Positions 1 to 8,931 of a DNA stretch of 64,000 nt are shown piece after piece (the first letter of the stretch is position 1; every line of letters begins with the position of its first letter). The stretch is from UBA12087 sp964370815 (lineage in GTDB: Bacteria; Chloroflexota; Anaerolineae; Anaerolineales; Villigracilaceae), in the NCBI GenBank assembly GCA_964370815.1, contig CAYJKQ010000004.1, forward strand, positions 62,001 through 126,000, written 5' to 3'. A program made the position numbers and the translations under genes. The notes beneath the pieces were generated by a model. It did not search any database and had not been told where the DNA came from. It saw only the letters and a program-made list of their open reading frames with translations.

Positions 1-632
1 ATTTTATTTTCGCACGTGCAGCCAAACTTGCAGCCAATACAGACTGTCTGCCTTTGATGAAACTATTCGCTGAAACTCTCGCTATCATCGTAAATGGGGA
101 ACTAACTCAATTATTCTCAAGCCAGGGTAACGCAAACCGGGAAAACTATGATCAACGTATATATGCGAAAACTGCTTCCCTTTTTGAAATGTCCAGCCGC
201 GCTGCCGCCATGATCAGCCCGGTTGAGCAAGTTATCGTTGAGAAAATGCAAGAGTTTGGTCGAAATATTGGAATGGCATTCCAGATCCTGGATGATATTC
301 TGGATTTTACAGGAGAACAAGAATTTGTTGGAAAGCCCGTTGGTTCTGATCTACTCCAAGGTCTTGTTACTTTGCCAACACTTTACTATATCAAAAATTA
401 TCCGGATGATATAAATGTTACAGCACTTCTTAATGGAGATTTCTCAACTCAACCTGATGCAATGGTCGAATTGGTGCAATCCATACGATCAAGCGAATGC
501 ATCAACCTGGCACTCAATGATGCCAGATCACTTGTGGAAAGTGTGATTATTCTCCTCAAAGATATGCCTGCAGGGGAAGAAAGACAAGCTCTCGAAGAGC
601 TGGCTTGGTATATAGTTGACCGTAATCTCTAA
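1..632 (+). CDS. Polyprenyl diphosphate synthase, C-terminal part (start outside window)
   Basis: The frame is open from base 3, so the gene begins before the window and only the C-terminal half is visible. It carries the second aspartate-rich motif of trans-isoprenyl diphosphate synthases (FQILDDILDF, DDxxD), which binds the magnesium-diphosphate of isopentenyl diphosphate, and an upstream helix KLFAETLAIIVNGE. The family makes octaprenyl or similar chains for quinones or lipid carriers in the cytoplasm. The first aspartate motif lies outside, so chain length cannot be judged. The stop is 10 bases before the next gene, so the two may be co-transcribed. Confidence 0.9.
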   Translation, partial: FIFARAAKLAANTDCLPLMKLFAETLAIIVNGELTQLFSSQGNANRENYDQRIYAKTASLFEMSSRAAAMISPVEQVIVEKMQEFGRNIGMAFQILDDILDFTGEQEFVGKPVGSDLLQGLVTLPTLYYIKNYPDDINVTALLNGDFSTQPDAMVELVQSIRSSECINLALNDARSLVESVIILLKDMPAGEERQALEELAWYIVDRNL

Positions 633-642
633 AATTTAGAAT

Positions 643-1080
643 ATGCAGAAATACCTTCCAAGTAAAATCATATGGGTTGGAATTTTAATTTCCCTCATTT
701 CCATACTCGCCAATCTAATCTTCTTCGCTCTAACAAAAGCGTTCGGAGAACAATACATCATTCCATTATCTGATGTGCCCATGGTTACCGGTCCAATGCC
801 GACTGTAATGGTTTTCCTGGTAACTTTTCTGGCAAGTTTTTTTGCTACAGCGCTGTACTGTTTACTAGCTAAAATTACACCTAAAGCTATCCTGCCACCA
901 TTTCTATCAATAACAGGTACAGCTCTTCTTGTTTCATTTGGTGGACCAATGGAACTCACTGCCACTTTAATGCAGACCAAAATCTTATTAAGCATGATGC
1001 ATATTATTGCAGCCCTTATCATCATTGGGGGTTTTTATATCTATCACAGGCAATTGCAAAATTCAACTACTAAATTATAG
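643..1080 (+). CDS. Small four-helix membrane protein (DUF6069-like)
   Basis: The 145-residue product has four hydrophobic segments, roughly at residues 9-31, 50-75, 83-105 and 114-135, and no catalytic motif. The layout resembles the DUF6069 family of integral membrane proteins with no known function; this assignment is by general appearance only. It starts 10 bases after the prenyl synthase stop without a clear Shine-Dalgarno sequence, so translational coupling is plausible. Alternative: an unrelated small membrane protein of the same topology. Confidence 0.75.
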   Translation: MQKYLPSKIIWVGILISLISILANLIFFALTKAFGEQYIIPLSDVPMVTGPMPTVMVFLVTFLASFFATALYCLLAKITPKAILPPFLSITGTALLVSFGGPMELTATLMQTKILLSMMHIIAALIIIGGFYIYHRQLQNSTTKL

Positions 1081-1111
1081 TTATGGTTTTAATGCAATTA
1101 AATTAAGAATA

Positions 1112-1139
1112 AAAATTCCCGTCTTCTGAAGGGAATTTT
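1112..1139 (-). terminator. Terminator of the tRNA cluster, possibly bidirectional
   Basis: A nine-base-pair stem AAAATTCCC/GGGAATTTT with a ten-base loop lies just beyond tRNA-Cys. On the minus strand it is followed by a T-rich tail. It faces the membrane-protein gene on the other strand and could stop both transcripts. Confidence 0.75.
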
Positions 1140-1145
1140 CTTAAG

Positions 1146-1216
1146 AGGCGTCGACGGGATTCGAACCCGTGATAAGGGTTTTGCAGACCCATGCCTTACC
1201 ACTTGGCCACGACGCC
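1146..1216 (-). tRNA. tRNA-Cys (GCA)
   Basis: The minus strand folds as a cloverleaf with acceptor GGCGTCG/CGACGCC, D arm GCC/GGC, anticodon loop CTGCAAA (anticodon GCA), T loop TTCGAAT in stem ACGGG/CCCGT, and discriminator U, the base expected for cysteine tRNA. The outermost anticodon-stem pair is U-U. CCA is not encoded. It is the last gene of a three-tRNA cluster. Confidence 0.95.
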
Positions 1217-1286
1217 AATAAAATCATTAAATTGAAAATTGTCGATTGACTGTATGCTGGCATCAATCGGCAATCCTCAATCTCAG

Positions 1287-1358
<72 letters not shown>

Positions 1359-1385
1359 AATTCTTACCTCGTACAAGTACGAGAG

Positions 1386-1458
1386 TGCCGAGAGACAGAA
1401 TCGAACTGACGACACTGCGATTTTCAGTCGCATGCTCTACCAACTGAGCTATCTCGGC
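1386..1458 (-). tRNA. tRNA-Phe (GAA)
   Basis: Cloverleaf on the minus strand: acceptor GCCGAGA/TCTCGGC, D arm GCTC/GAGC, anticodon stem TGCGA/TCGCA with loop CTGAAAA (anticodon GAA), T loop TTCGATT, discriminator A. The T stem has one U-U mismatch (GTCAG/CTGTC). It is the first gene of the cluster, about 75 bases downstream of a strong promoter. Confidence 0.95.
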
Positions 1459-1531
1459 AGGAGTTTATTATGGTCCGAGAAGATTGTGAGGCTTACCGGA
1501 TTTCGTTCTTTTTCTTAATCAAGCGGGTGTG

Positions 1532-1560
1532 ATTTTACACGGACTGGAAGAGATTGTCAA
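1532..1560 (-). promoter_or_regulatory. Sigma-70 promoter of the tRNA cluster
   Basis: The minus strand reads TTGACA (1560-1555), 17 bases, TAAAAT (1537-1532). This is a perfect -35, optimal spacing and a five-of-six -10, as expected for a stable RNA promoter. The predicted start is near 1525, giving a leader of about 65 bases before tRNA-Phe. Confidence 0.85.
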
Positions 1561-1682
1561 GCGAGCCCATTGACCGTGTTATTTAAACTTGAAAAGTGAA
1601 CAGTTTAAAGCTGAAAACTGGACGCCTTGGAAGGTGGGTTTGAAATGGTTTAAAGATGAAAAGTGGATACGAGTATGTGAAT

Positions 1683-1711
1683 TTGACCATAAGAACGAGT
1701 TGGCTTACAAT
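1683..1711 (+). promoter_or_regulatory. Sigma-70 promoter of ridA
   Basis: TTGACC (1683-1688), 17 bases, TACAAT (1706-1711). The start should be near 1718, leaving a leader of about 68 bases with AAAGGAG at 1774-1780 before the ridA ATG. The stretch 1459-1785 holds no gene: it carries this promoter, the divergent tRNA promoter and a short direct repeat (1603-1625 and 1648-1670). Confidence 0.8.
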
Positions 1712-1785
1712 CGTATTTTCAATATTAAGGTTCTATTATCCGATATGAAGATCCACAATTTCGATAGTAATTTAAAGGAGAAACC

Positions 1786-2175
1786 ATGACAAAGAATATT
1801 ATTAAAACAAATAGAGCCCCTGCCGCATTAGGACCTTATTCTGTAGCCATCCAATCAGATACACTCGTCTTTACAAGCGGACAGGTCGGAATAGACCCGG
1901 TCAATGGAGAGATGGTAGCTGGAGGCATTGAAGGTCAAACCCGGCAGGTACTTATAAACTTAAAAAATGTATTGGAAGCTTCAGGATCTGGGTTGGAATT
2001 GGTTGTGAAAACGACCGTGTATCTGCAGGATATGAGCGATTTTGCTAAAATGAATGCGATCTATGCTGAGTTCTTTTCACAGGATCCTCCAGCTCGCTCA
2101 ACTGTAGCTGTAGCTGGTTTACCTAAAGGCGCACTGATCGAGATTGAAACCACTGCTCTTACTGATAAATCCTGA
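1786..2175 (+). CDS. ridA: RidA family 2-iminobutanoate/2-iminopropanoate deaminase
   Basis: RidA proteins hydrolyse reactive enamine/imine intermediates released by PLP-dependent dehydratases and so protect other PLP enzymes; they act as cytoplasmic trimers. The 129-residue length is typical. The family signature near the C-terminus is present (PPARSTVAVAGLPKGALIEIE), with the substrate-binding arginine at residue 104 and the glutamate at 119. The ATG is preceded by AAAGGAG at good spacing. It stands alone with its own promoter. Confidence 0.95.
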   Translation: MTKNIIKTNRAPAALGPYSVAIQSDTLVFTSGQVGIDPVNGEMVAGGIEGQTRQVLINLKNVLEASGSGLELVVKTTVYLQDMSDFAKMNAIYAEFFSQDPPARSTVAVAGLPKGALIEIETTALTDKS

Positions 2176-2654
2176 TCACTCTAAACGCATATCTCCAAAT
2201 TTCATTCTGTTCGTATTGACGAACCTTCCAAAGATGGATTTTTATCCATGTATCCTGAGAGGGAGGAGTTTCATATCTTGTATCTGGTTTGCTTCCCCTT
2301 GAAAAATATGTCTTTTTTTTAACACATCTGGGTTTGCCCGAAAATAAATATCCACAATATCGGCGCTATCTCACTAAGACAGCCTAGGTTGGGAGTGACA
2401 ATTCACAAATGAGATTGTACGGGTACATAATGGTAGAATAGATGTTAAGAGAATAAAAGGATAAGGAAGAGTTGATATTGAAAAGCCTTTAACAACAAGT
2501 TCAGAGCTTTTCCAAAAATGAAATTTATGTGTCATCTCAAAAAAATTGGGAATGGGATTCGTAAATGTTCCGCGAATATTTCCCCACAATTATTGAGAAT
2601 TTACAGAATCAGTCAATAAAATAGCCAGTAAATATTATTATTTATAATGACAAA
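2176..2654. other. Intergenic stretch without a convincing gene
   Basis: About 480 AT-rich bases separate ridA from the polysaccharide block. Open frames here are short, lack a ribosome binding site and resemble nothing known to me. A purine run GGGAGGAG near 2260 precedes only a tiny frame. No clear terminator hairpin was found. The only functional element proposed is the -10 box at its right edge. Confidence 0.5.
2643..2648 (+). promoter_or_regulatory. TATAAT box six bases before the GT2 start codon
   Basis: A perfect TATAAT ends at 2648 and the ATG begins at 2655, so a normal transcription start would fall on or next to the start codon. No Shine-Dalgarno sequence is present and the -35 region is poor. 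This fits a leaderless mRNA. Confidence 0.5.
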
Positions 2655-3659
2655 ATGCAGCTTGTATCCATAATAATCCCTTGTTACAACGAGCAAAAGC
2701 GAATCCGCAATTTGCTTGCAGCCATATATGAACAAACTTATCCTCGTGATTATATTGAGGTCGTTATATCTGATGGAATTTCAACTGATAACACGCGCTC
2801 AATAATAGAAGAATTCGCTAAAAGTTTTATTGATCTAAATATCCTTCTCATTGATAACCCCAAACGCAGCATTCCTTCCGGACTTAACCAGGGCATCAAG
2901 GCTTCACAAGGAGATATAATCATCCGAATTGATGCACATTCTCAGCCCTATCCGGATTATATTGAAAGGTGCGTAGATGCACTCGTCAGTGGATTGGCAG
3001 AGAACGTGGGGGGTGTTTGGGAAATCCAGGCCGGTGATCGAACATGGATTGCTGAATGCATTGCCATAGCTGCAGCACTCCCAGTTGCCGTCGGCGATGC
3101 TATGTATCGTCATGCGACCAAACCATCATATGTAGAGACGGTTCCCTTTGGTGCCTTCAAGCGAGAAATGTTGGCTCTAATTGGTTTTTTTGACGAGACT
3201 TTATTGGCAAACGAGGATTATGAGTTTAATTTCCGTATCTTACAGTCTGGTGGTCGTATTTGGTTGGATCCTAAAATTCGCTCGAAATATTTTGCCCGTT
3301 CAACTCTGTCTGCTCTCTCAAAACAATATTGGCGTTATGGATATTGGAAATGGAAAATGTTGCGGAGGTACCCAAAAACCTTAAGATGGAGGCAGGCATT
3401 ACCTCCTTTATTCACTATCAGTCTGATATTGACAATTATCTCAACATTTTTTTATCATCCACTTTGGATTATCCCGGTAGGTGAATTAATTATCTATTAT
3501 CTTTTTCTACTGGTAGTTGGTTTTCAAACATCCCTTCGTAACAAGAATTGGAAATTATTTTTTGGTATTCCTCCAGCCATATCAACGATGCATTTTTCAT
3601 GGGCCTTAGGGTTATTATGGAGTATTATTACTGTTGAAAAATTGGATTCGTTAATTTGA
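2655..3659 (+). CDS. Glycosyltransferase family 2, ExoA-like, membrane-anchored
   Basis: A GT-A fold transferase that adds a sugar from an NDP donor to a lipid-linked glycan at the inner membrane face. The N-terminus shows the GT2 signature (VSIIIPCYNE, residues 4-13), the nucleotide-binding SDG at 39-41, a metal-binding DAH at 93-95, ED at 187-188 as probable catalytic base, and a QxxRYG-like segment at 224-230. Three hydrophobic segments (about 252-267, 270-290, 305-325) anchor the C-terminus. The arrangement resembles ExoA succinoglycan glucosyltransferases; the actual sugar is unknown. It opens the polysaccharide block and its end abuts the priming transferase. Confidence 0.9.
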   Translation: MQLVSIIIPCYNEQKRIRNLLAAIYEQTYPRDYIEVVISDGISTDNTRSIIEEFAKSFIDLNILLIDNPKRSIPSGLNQGIKASQGDIIIRIDAHSQPYPDYIERCVDALVSGLAENVGGVWEIQAGDRTWIAECIAIAAALPVAVGDAMYRHATKPSYVETVPFGAFKREMLALIGFFDETLLANEDYEFNFRILQSGGRIWLDPKIRSKYFARSTLSALSKQYWRYGYWKWKMLRRYPKTLRWRQALPPLFTISLILTIISTFFYHPLWIIPVGELIIYYLFLLVVGFQTSLRNKNWKLFFGIPPAISTMHFSWALGLLWSIITVEKLDSLI

Positions 3660-5101
3660 GCACAAATATGTCTCCTAATAATCTTGAAAAAATAAAATCG
3701 ACCAGTTGGCGTTTTCGGCCAAGTGAACAGCGAACCATATTAATCATAGGTGATTTACTCATCGCACTTCTGGCATTTTCTTTAGCTTTATATGCTTGGG
3801 GAACTCGCCCTGATGAATGGTTAAATTTCTCAATGGATTTTCTGAAACAACGAGTTCAATTTTGGTTCTACCTTTTACCATTTGTTTGGTTATTGATGAT
3901 GATCGACTTGTACGATGTTCGAAATGCCAATAATTTGGATACAACCCTGCGGGGTATTTTCACAACTGGCCTGGTAAGCTTAATTCTATACGCCATCATT
4001 TATCTCCTCTCACCTAATGGATCTTTACCACGTATCGGTGTTGGGTTCTTTTTGATCAATACCACCATCCTGACTCTATTGTGGCGCTGGATCTATATTA
4101 AAATATTTACTACTCCATCTACAATCCGTCGAGTGGCAATCATGGGAGCAGGAGTTATGGGAAGTACATTAGCCCAGGCTTATAAGGCTATGAACCGTAA
4201 GCCATTTTTACTGGTTGGGTTTATTGATGATGACCCAACAAAGACCGACAAGGTCATCGAAAATCTTCCAGTATTATGTACCAGTGAAAATTTACTCTCC
4301 AACATAAACAAGTATGATATTTCTGAAATGGTTATTGCAATTTCAGGACAAATGAGCGGTGAGACTTTTCAAGCGATCCTGGATGCCCAAGAACGCGGAT
4401 TAGAGATTTCGCAAATGCCATCCACATATGAGGAGCTTCTAGGTCGTGTCCCCATTCAACACCTAGAAGCTGACTGGATTATCCGGTCTTTTGTTGATGA
4501 AGCTCGAGTCAGCAAATTCTATGAGCTAGGTAAGCGTGTGGTAGATATTATTGGAGGATTTATTGGCGCATTCATATTCATTTTAAGTTATCCATTAGTT
4601 GCGCTATTAATTATTGTTGACGGTGGATTACCAATCACCTATAAGCAAACTCGCTCTGGAAAAGGTGGAAAACCTTACCAGATGGTGAAATTTCGAACTA
4701 TGTATCAGGACGCCGAAAAGGATGGGAAAGTCCAGATCACATTGCAAAACGACAATCGCATTACCCAGGTGGGAAGCATTTTGAGGAAAGCCCATATCGA
4801 TGAGCTTCCACAATTCCTAAATGTATTGCAAGGAGTCATGAGTCTCGTTGGTCCCCGTTCTGAAAGACCTGAATGGATCAAGGAATTTGAAAAACAAATC
4901 CCCTTTTATCGAGCACGGTTGCAAGTTAAACCAGGTATAACCGGATGGGCTCAGGTAAATTACAGTTACTATGCCACAGTTGAAGAAATGGCCATCAAGC
5001 TTGAATATGACTTGTATTATCTCAAGCATCGCAATTTATTTATGGATCTGATCATCATTTTGCGAACAGTTGGACAAGTTCTCCACTTTCGAGGGAGATA
5101 A
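3656..5101 (+). CDS. Exopolysaccharide priming glycosylphosphotransferase (WbaP/WcaJ type)
   Basis: This enzyme transfers a sugar-1-phosphate from an NDP-sugar to undecaprenyl phosphate, the first step of repeat-unit assembly. The 481 residues comprise several N-terminal membrane helices (about 25-145), a CoA-binding-like Rossmann domain beginning VAIMGAGVMGS near 160, a reentrant hydrophobic segment near 295-322, and the catalytic domain with KFRTM (345-349), DELPQ (382-386), GPRSERPE (399-406) and GITGWAQVN (427-435). The frame opens with TTG at 3656, overlapping the previous stop; ATG at 3668 (residue 5) is an equally good start. Confidence 0.93.
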   Translation: MSTNMSPNNLEKIKSTSWRFRPSEQRTILIIGDLLIALLAFSLALYAWGTRPDEWLNFSMDFLKQRVQFWFYLLPFVWLLMMIDLYDVRNANNLDTTLRGIFTTGLVSLILYAIIYLLSPNGSLPRIGVGFFLINTTILTLLWRWIYIKIFTTPSTIRRVAIMGAGVMGSTLAQAYKAMNRKPFLLVGFIDDDPTKTDKVIENLPVLCTSENLLSNINKYDISEMVIAISGQMSGETFQAILDAQERGLEISQMPSTYEELLGRVPIQHLEADWIIRSFVDEARVSKFYELGKRVVDIIGGFIGAFIFILSYPLVALLIIVDGGLPITYKQTRSGKGGKPYQMVKFRTMYQDAEKDGKVQITLQNDNRITQVGSILRKAHIDELPQFLNVLQGVMSLVGPRSERPEWIKEFEKQIPFYRARLQVKPGITGWAQVNYSYYATVEEMAIKLEYDLYYLKHRNLFMDLIIILRTVGQVLHFRGR

Positions 5102-5102
5102 T

Positions 5103-6041
5103 ATGACATCCTACCTGGTAACTGGTGGAGCTGGCTTCATTGGCTCACACATTGTTCAATATTTACTTCAAAATAACCAACAGGTGAGAATCCTGGATAA
5201 TTTTTCAACTGGGAAAAAAGAAAACCTTCAGGGATTTTTCAACGATCTCGAAATTATAGATGGTGATCTGCGAGATCCCTCAGCTGTATCCCGCGCAGTG
5301 AAGAAAATTGATGTTATCTTCCACGAGGCTGCATTTGTATCTGTTTCACAATCCATGATTGAACCCAAAACATGCTATGATGTTAATGTCAGCGGAACAG
5401 AAAATTTATTTGAAGAATCTCGCAAAGCGGGAGTAAGGCGCATTGTTTTAGCCTCCAGTGCAGCAGTATACGGTGAATCAGAAGTGATCCCCATCCTTGA
5501 AGATCACAAAACACAACCTCTTTCTCCTTATGCTGCTTCAAAGGTGATAAACGAAATCTATGCTGACATGTATTCACGTTCTTTTGGAATTGAATGTGTT
5601 GTCTTGCGTTATTTCAATGTCTTCGGTCCTCGTCAAAGACCAGATTCTCAATATGCTGCTGTCATCCCAATTTTTATTCGCAGCATTTTGTCCGACAACG
5701 TTATTACCATTTTTGGTGATGGTAACCAAACCCGTGATCTGATCTTTGTTCATGACGTTGTCCGTGCCAATTTGTTAGCAGCTGAAACTCACAGCGCTGC
5801 TGGGAATATTTTCAATATTTGTACTGGTATCGAAACCAGCATTCAGCAATTAGTGGATATTTTCCGGGAATTATTTCCTGAGACTGTCACCGTGCAATAT
5901 GGACCTCCACGTGCTGGTGATATAAATCGTTCCGCGGGGAACCCTTCACGAGCAAAAGAAAAATTAAATTTTCAACCACAGACAGGCATAACTCATGGCC
6001 TTTCACAATCAGTCGAATGGATGCGTACATGCAACAAATAA
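5103..6041 (+). CDS. NAD-dependent sugar-nucleotide epimerase (GalE/WbpP-like)
   Basis: An extended short-chain dehydrogenase acting on NDP-sugars, probably a UDP-hexose or UDP-HexNAc 4-epimerase supplying the glycan pathway. The 312-residue protein has the NAD-binding GGAGFIG (8-14), SSAAVYG with the catalytic serine near 119, and the YxxxK pair Tyr143-Lys147 (SPYAASK). The ATG at 5103 is chosen because GAGGGAG lies just before it and it directly follows the upstream stop. It overlaps the next gene by about 25 bases. Substrate cannot be told from sequence alone. Confidence 0.92.
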   Translation: MTSYLVTGGAGFIGSHIVQYLLQNNQQVRILDNFSTGKKENLQGFFNDLEIIDGDLRDPSAVSRAVKKIDVIFHEAAFVSVSQSMIEPKTCYDVNVSGTENLFEESRKAGVRRIVLASSAAVYGESEVIPILEDHKTQPLSPYAASKVINEIYADMYSRSFGIECVVLRYFNVFGPRQRPDSQYAAVIPIFIRSILSDNVITIFGDGNQTRDLIFVHDVVRANLLAAETHSAAGNIFNICTGIETSIQQLVDIFRELFPETVTVQYGPPRAGDINRSAGNPSRAKEKLNFQPQTGITHGLSQSVEWMRTCNK

Positions 6042-7933
6042 AAAACAAACTGAATTTCAATAATCGTTACTATGTGTTAGTAGGGGATTTACTACTTACG
6101 ATTGCCAGTATCCTCATCTCCTTTGCATTACGACTTGAGGGTTCATTTTTCTTCTTCTACCTGCCTGTCGCATATTGGATGATAGGTATCAGTTTAGTGG
6201 TCAAGCCAATCGTTTATTCTTTTTTTGGCTTATATCGTAGATTATGGACATATGCAAGTACACGAGAACTTATCCTAATAGCTTACACAGTCACCATAGC
6301 ATCCGGAATCTTGACGGTAATAACAATCTTTTTTTACTCTATAGGTCTCATTAAACCCGGTTTGCCAAGATCCATATTGATCATTGATTGGTTGATTTCC
6401 ATCATGGTAATTGGAGGTTTTCGATTTGCATTACGTCTTATCTCAGAAAATCGTGGACCTGCCAGCAAGGTTTTAACATCAGGTTCAGGTAAAAATGTAC
6501 TTATTATCGGTGCAGGAGATGCTGGCGCGCTTGTGGTTCGAGAAATGCAGAAGAATCCACAACTGAACTTGCTGCCAATTGGTTACTTGGATGATTCTGA
6601 GGAGAAACAAAAACAACAAATTTATGGAGTTCGCGTTGTAGGAATTCTGGCTGACCTGAGCAGGGTATTAAATAGTCGTCATATTGATGAAGTCATTATA
6701 GCTATCCCAAGTGCTGGGGGTGATGTTGTCAGACAAGTATCGGATATTTGCCGATTAAAAGGTGTTGCCTTCCGAACCATGCCTGGTATATTTGAATTGA
6801 TCGGCGGGAATGTTAGTGTAAACAGGCTACGAGAAGTGGATATTACAGACTTATTGCGTCGTCAACCTGTTCGATTGGATATAGGGTTGGTTGGAGCCAG
6901 TTTGCGCGATAAACGTATTCTTGTAACAGGTGCAGGCGGATCTATTGGTCGTGAACTTTGCCGCCAAATTGCTCTTTGGCAGCCTGCCGAGCTGGTAATT
7001 CTTGGCCATGGCGAAAATTCAATTTTTGAGACATTACTGGAATTAATGAATGAGCACAATACTCTCTCCATCCATCCTGTCATTGCTGATATTCGCGATT
7101 TACCTCGTATACGAAGTGTATTTGAAACACTTAAACCACAAGTAGTTTTCCATGCAGCAGCCCATAAGCATGTCCCCATGATGGAAGCCAATATTGAAGA
7201 TGCGATCACCAATAATATTATCGGGACTAAAAACGTAGTTGAAGCAGCCAATGCCAGTAATGTGGAACGTCTTGTCATGATCTCAACCGACAAAGCCATC
7301 CGACCTATCAATGTTATGGGTGCGACAAAAAGAATTGGAGAAATGATCGTACTAGAAGCAGCCCAGCGTTCTGGAAGTGCATATTCAGTTGTACGCTTTG
7401 GAAATGTATTAGGCAGTCGGGGGAGTGTTGTCCCTTTGTTTAAGAATCAGATTGCAAAGGGTGGTCCGGTGACTATTACTCACCCTGAAATGACACGCTA
7501 TTTCATGACTATTCCCGAAGCTGTTCATCTCGTGCTTCAATCTGCTGCGATGGGGAATGGTGGCGAGGTTTTTCTATTAAATATGGGTAAACCTGTTAGG
7601 ATCCTTGATCTGGCTGAGGATTTAATTCGTTTATCAGGTCTAGAACCCGGAAAAGATATCGAAATAGCGTTTACGGGAATACGCCCAGGAGAAAAACTCA
7701 GCGAAGACCTATGGGAGGAGGGCGTACATTACCAACCTACCACCCATCCAGAAGTTTTTCGGATGGCTGAAGAAGAAAATTTTAATGAGACTTCGCTATC
7801 AGCTACAATTGACCAATTAGAATCGCTTGCTCAAGTCGGGAATATCACCGCGATACTTGATCTTCTGGATTCAGCCATACCAAGCGCAAATGTGCGCGTG
7901 ATGTCATCACTCGATCTAACATCAATGGTCTGA
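6017..7933 (+). CDS. Membrane NDP-sugar 4,6-dehydratase, CapD/FlaA1/PglF family
   Basis: Long-form dehydratases convert UDP-GlcNAc to the 4-keto-6-deoxy sugar that leads to diamino-trideoxy sugars. The 638 residues comprise four membrane helices (about 18-40, 47-70, 85-110, 118-140), a first Rossmann domain (VLIIGAGDAG near 161) and a second catalytic one (ILVTGAGGSIG 301-311). The catalytic region reads STDKA (423-427) and MGATK (434-438): methionine replaces the usual tyrosine, as is normal in the PglF/WbpM long form. The ATG at 6017 overlaps the epimerase end; ATG at 6029 is an alternative. Confidence 0.92.
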   Translation: MDAYMQQIKNKLNFNNRYYVLVGDLLLTIASILISFALRLEGSFFFFYLPVAYWMIGISLVVKPIVYSFFGLYRRLWTYASTRELILIAYTVTIASGILTVITIFFYSIGLIKPGLPRSILIIDWLISIMVIGGFRFALRLISENRGPASKVLTSGSGKNVLIIGAGDAGALVVREMQKNPQLNLLPIGYLDDSEEKQKQQIYGVRVVGILADLSRVLNSRHIDEVIIAIPSAGGDVVRQVSDICRLKGVAFRTMPGIFELIGGNVSVNRLREVDITDLLRRQPVRLDIGLVGASLRDKRILVTGAGGSIGRELCRQIALWQPAELVILGHGENSIFETLLELMNEHNTLSIHPVIADIRDLPRIRSVFETLKPQVVFHAAAHKHVPMMEANIEDAITNNIIGTKNVVEAANASNVERLVMISTDKAIRPINVMGATKRIGEMIVLEAAQRSGSAYSVVRFGNVLGSRGSVVPLFKNQIAKGGPVTITHPEMTRYFMTIPEAVHLVLQSAAMGNGGEVFLLNMGKPVRILDLAEDLIRLSGLEPGKDIEIAFTGIRPGEKLSEDLWEEGVHYQPTTHPEVFRMAEEENFNETSLSATIDQLESLAQVGNITAILDLLDSAIPSANVRVMSSLDLTSMV

Positions 7934-7941
7934 GAATTCCA

Positions 7942-8931
7942 ATGCCTACCCTTTCCAAAGATGAATGGAATCAATTCATTTCAAACCATCCAGAAGCGCA
8001 TTTTATGCAAACTGGGGAATGGGGTGAATTAAAAAAATCCTTTGGGTGGGATGCCATTAGAATTACCAATGGTTCTGCGGGGGCACAAATTCTTTTTCGC
8101 AAATTACTTTTTGGGTTGACGATAGCGTACATTCCCAAAGGTCCAATTGGTGAGAATCTAGTTGATATTTGGTCTGAGATCGATCAAATATGTAATGACC
8201 AACATGCTATTTTCTTAAAATTAGAACTGGATGTTTTTCAAAATGATCTACCCATCCAGATAGGTGATTTTCCCAATTTTAAGATCAGCAAATACAATAT
8301 CCAACCTCCAAACACAGTCATACTAAACATATCTGAAAATGAGGCCAACCTCCTCAAGAAAATGCATCATAAAACCAGATATAACATCAAGCTCGCTGCA
8401 CGAAGGGATGTGAAGGTTCAACCATGGCAAGACATACCATCCTTCCACCAAATGATGCTCATCACCGGAAACAGGGATAAATTTGGTGTCCACTCAAAGG
8501 AATATTATCAACGCGCCTATGACATATTCCATCCAGCCGGGATGTGTGAATTATTCGTAGCGAAATTTGAGAATTCTCCCATTGCTTCCATTATGGTGTT
8601 TGCTCACGGAAAAAGAAGTTGGTATGTTTACGGGGCATCCTCTGATAGAGAAAGAAACCGTATGCCGGCATATCTACTACAATGGGAAGCCATCCGTTGG
8701 GCTATGAAGCGAGGATGTCTGGAGTACGATTTTTGGGGTATCCCAGATGAAAATGAACAAGTACTCGAAGCAGAATTCACCCGACGCACTACAGGTTTGT
8801 GGGGTGTATATCGTTTCAAACGTGGTTTTGGAGGAGAAATAAAGCGATCTGTCCAGGCTCTTGATAAAGTATACATGCCTTGGCTATATTCCATTTATCT
8901 GCGAATAATGGCTGGCAGGGAATTAGCTTGA
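7942..8931 (+). CDS. FemA/FemB/FemX family aminoacyl transferase, copy 1
   Basis: FemABX proteins use aminoacyl-tRNA to add amino acids to the side chain of a peptidoglycan precursor, using two GNAT-like folds. The 329-residue product shows YIPKGP (63-68), KTRYNIKLA (144-152), YLLQWEA (244-250) and YDFWGIP (262-268), all typical of the family. It begins 8 bases after the dehydratase and its TGA shares one base with the ATG of the next gene, which encodes a paralogue. The amino acid used cannot be predicted; non-murein roles of FemAB-like proteins in exopolysaccharide clusters are also known. Confidence 0.9.
   Translation: MPTLSKDEWNQFISNHPEAHFMQTGEWGELKKSFGWDAIRITNGSAGAQILFRKLLFGLTIAYIPKGPIGENLVDIWSEIDQICNDQHAIFLKLELDVFQNDLPIQIGDFPNFKISKYNIQPPNTVILNISENEANLLKKMHHKTRYNIKLAARRDVKVQPWQDIPSFHQMMLITGNRDKFGVHSKEYYQRAYDIFHPAGMCELFVAKFENSPIASIMVFAHGKRSWYVYGASSDRERNRMPAYLLQWEAIRWAMKRGCLEYDFWGIPDENEQVLEAEFTRRTTGLWGVYRFKRGFGGEIKRSVQALDKVYMPWLYSIYLRIMAGRELA

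Noticed and set aside
1589..1789. 66-codon plus-strand frame before ridA
   Set aside because: It starts with TTG without a ribosome site, is built from a short direct repeat, and spans the ridA promoter.
2374..2589. 71-codon minus-strand frame in the ridA-GT2 gap
   Set aside because: No ribosome site, no recognisable domain, AT-rich chance composition.
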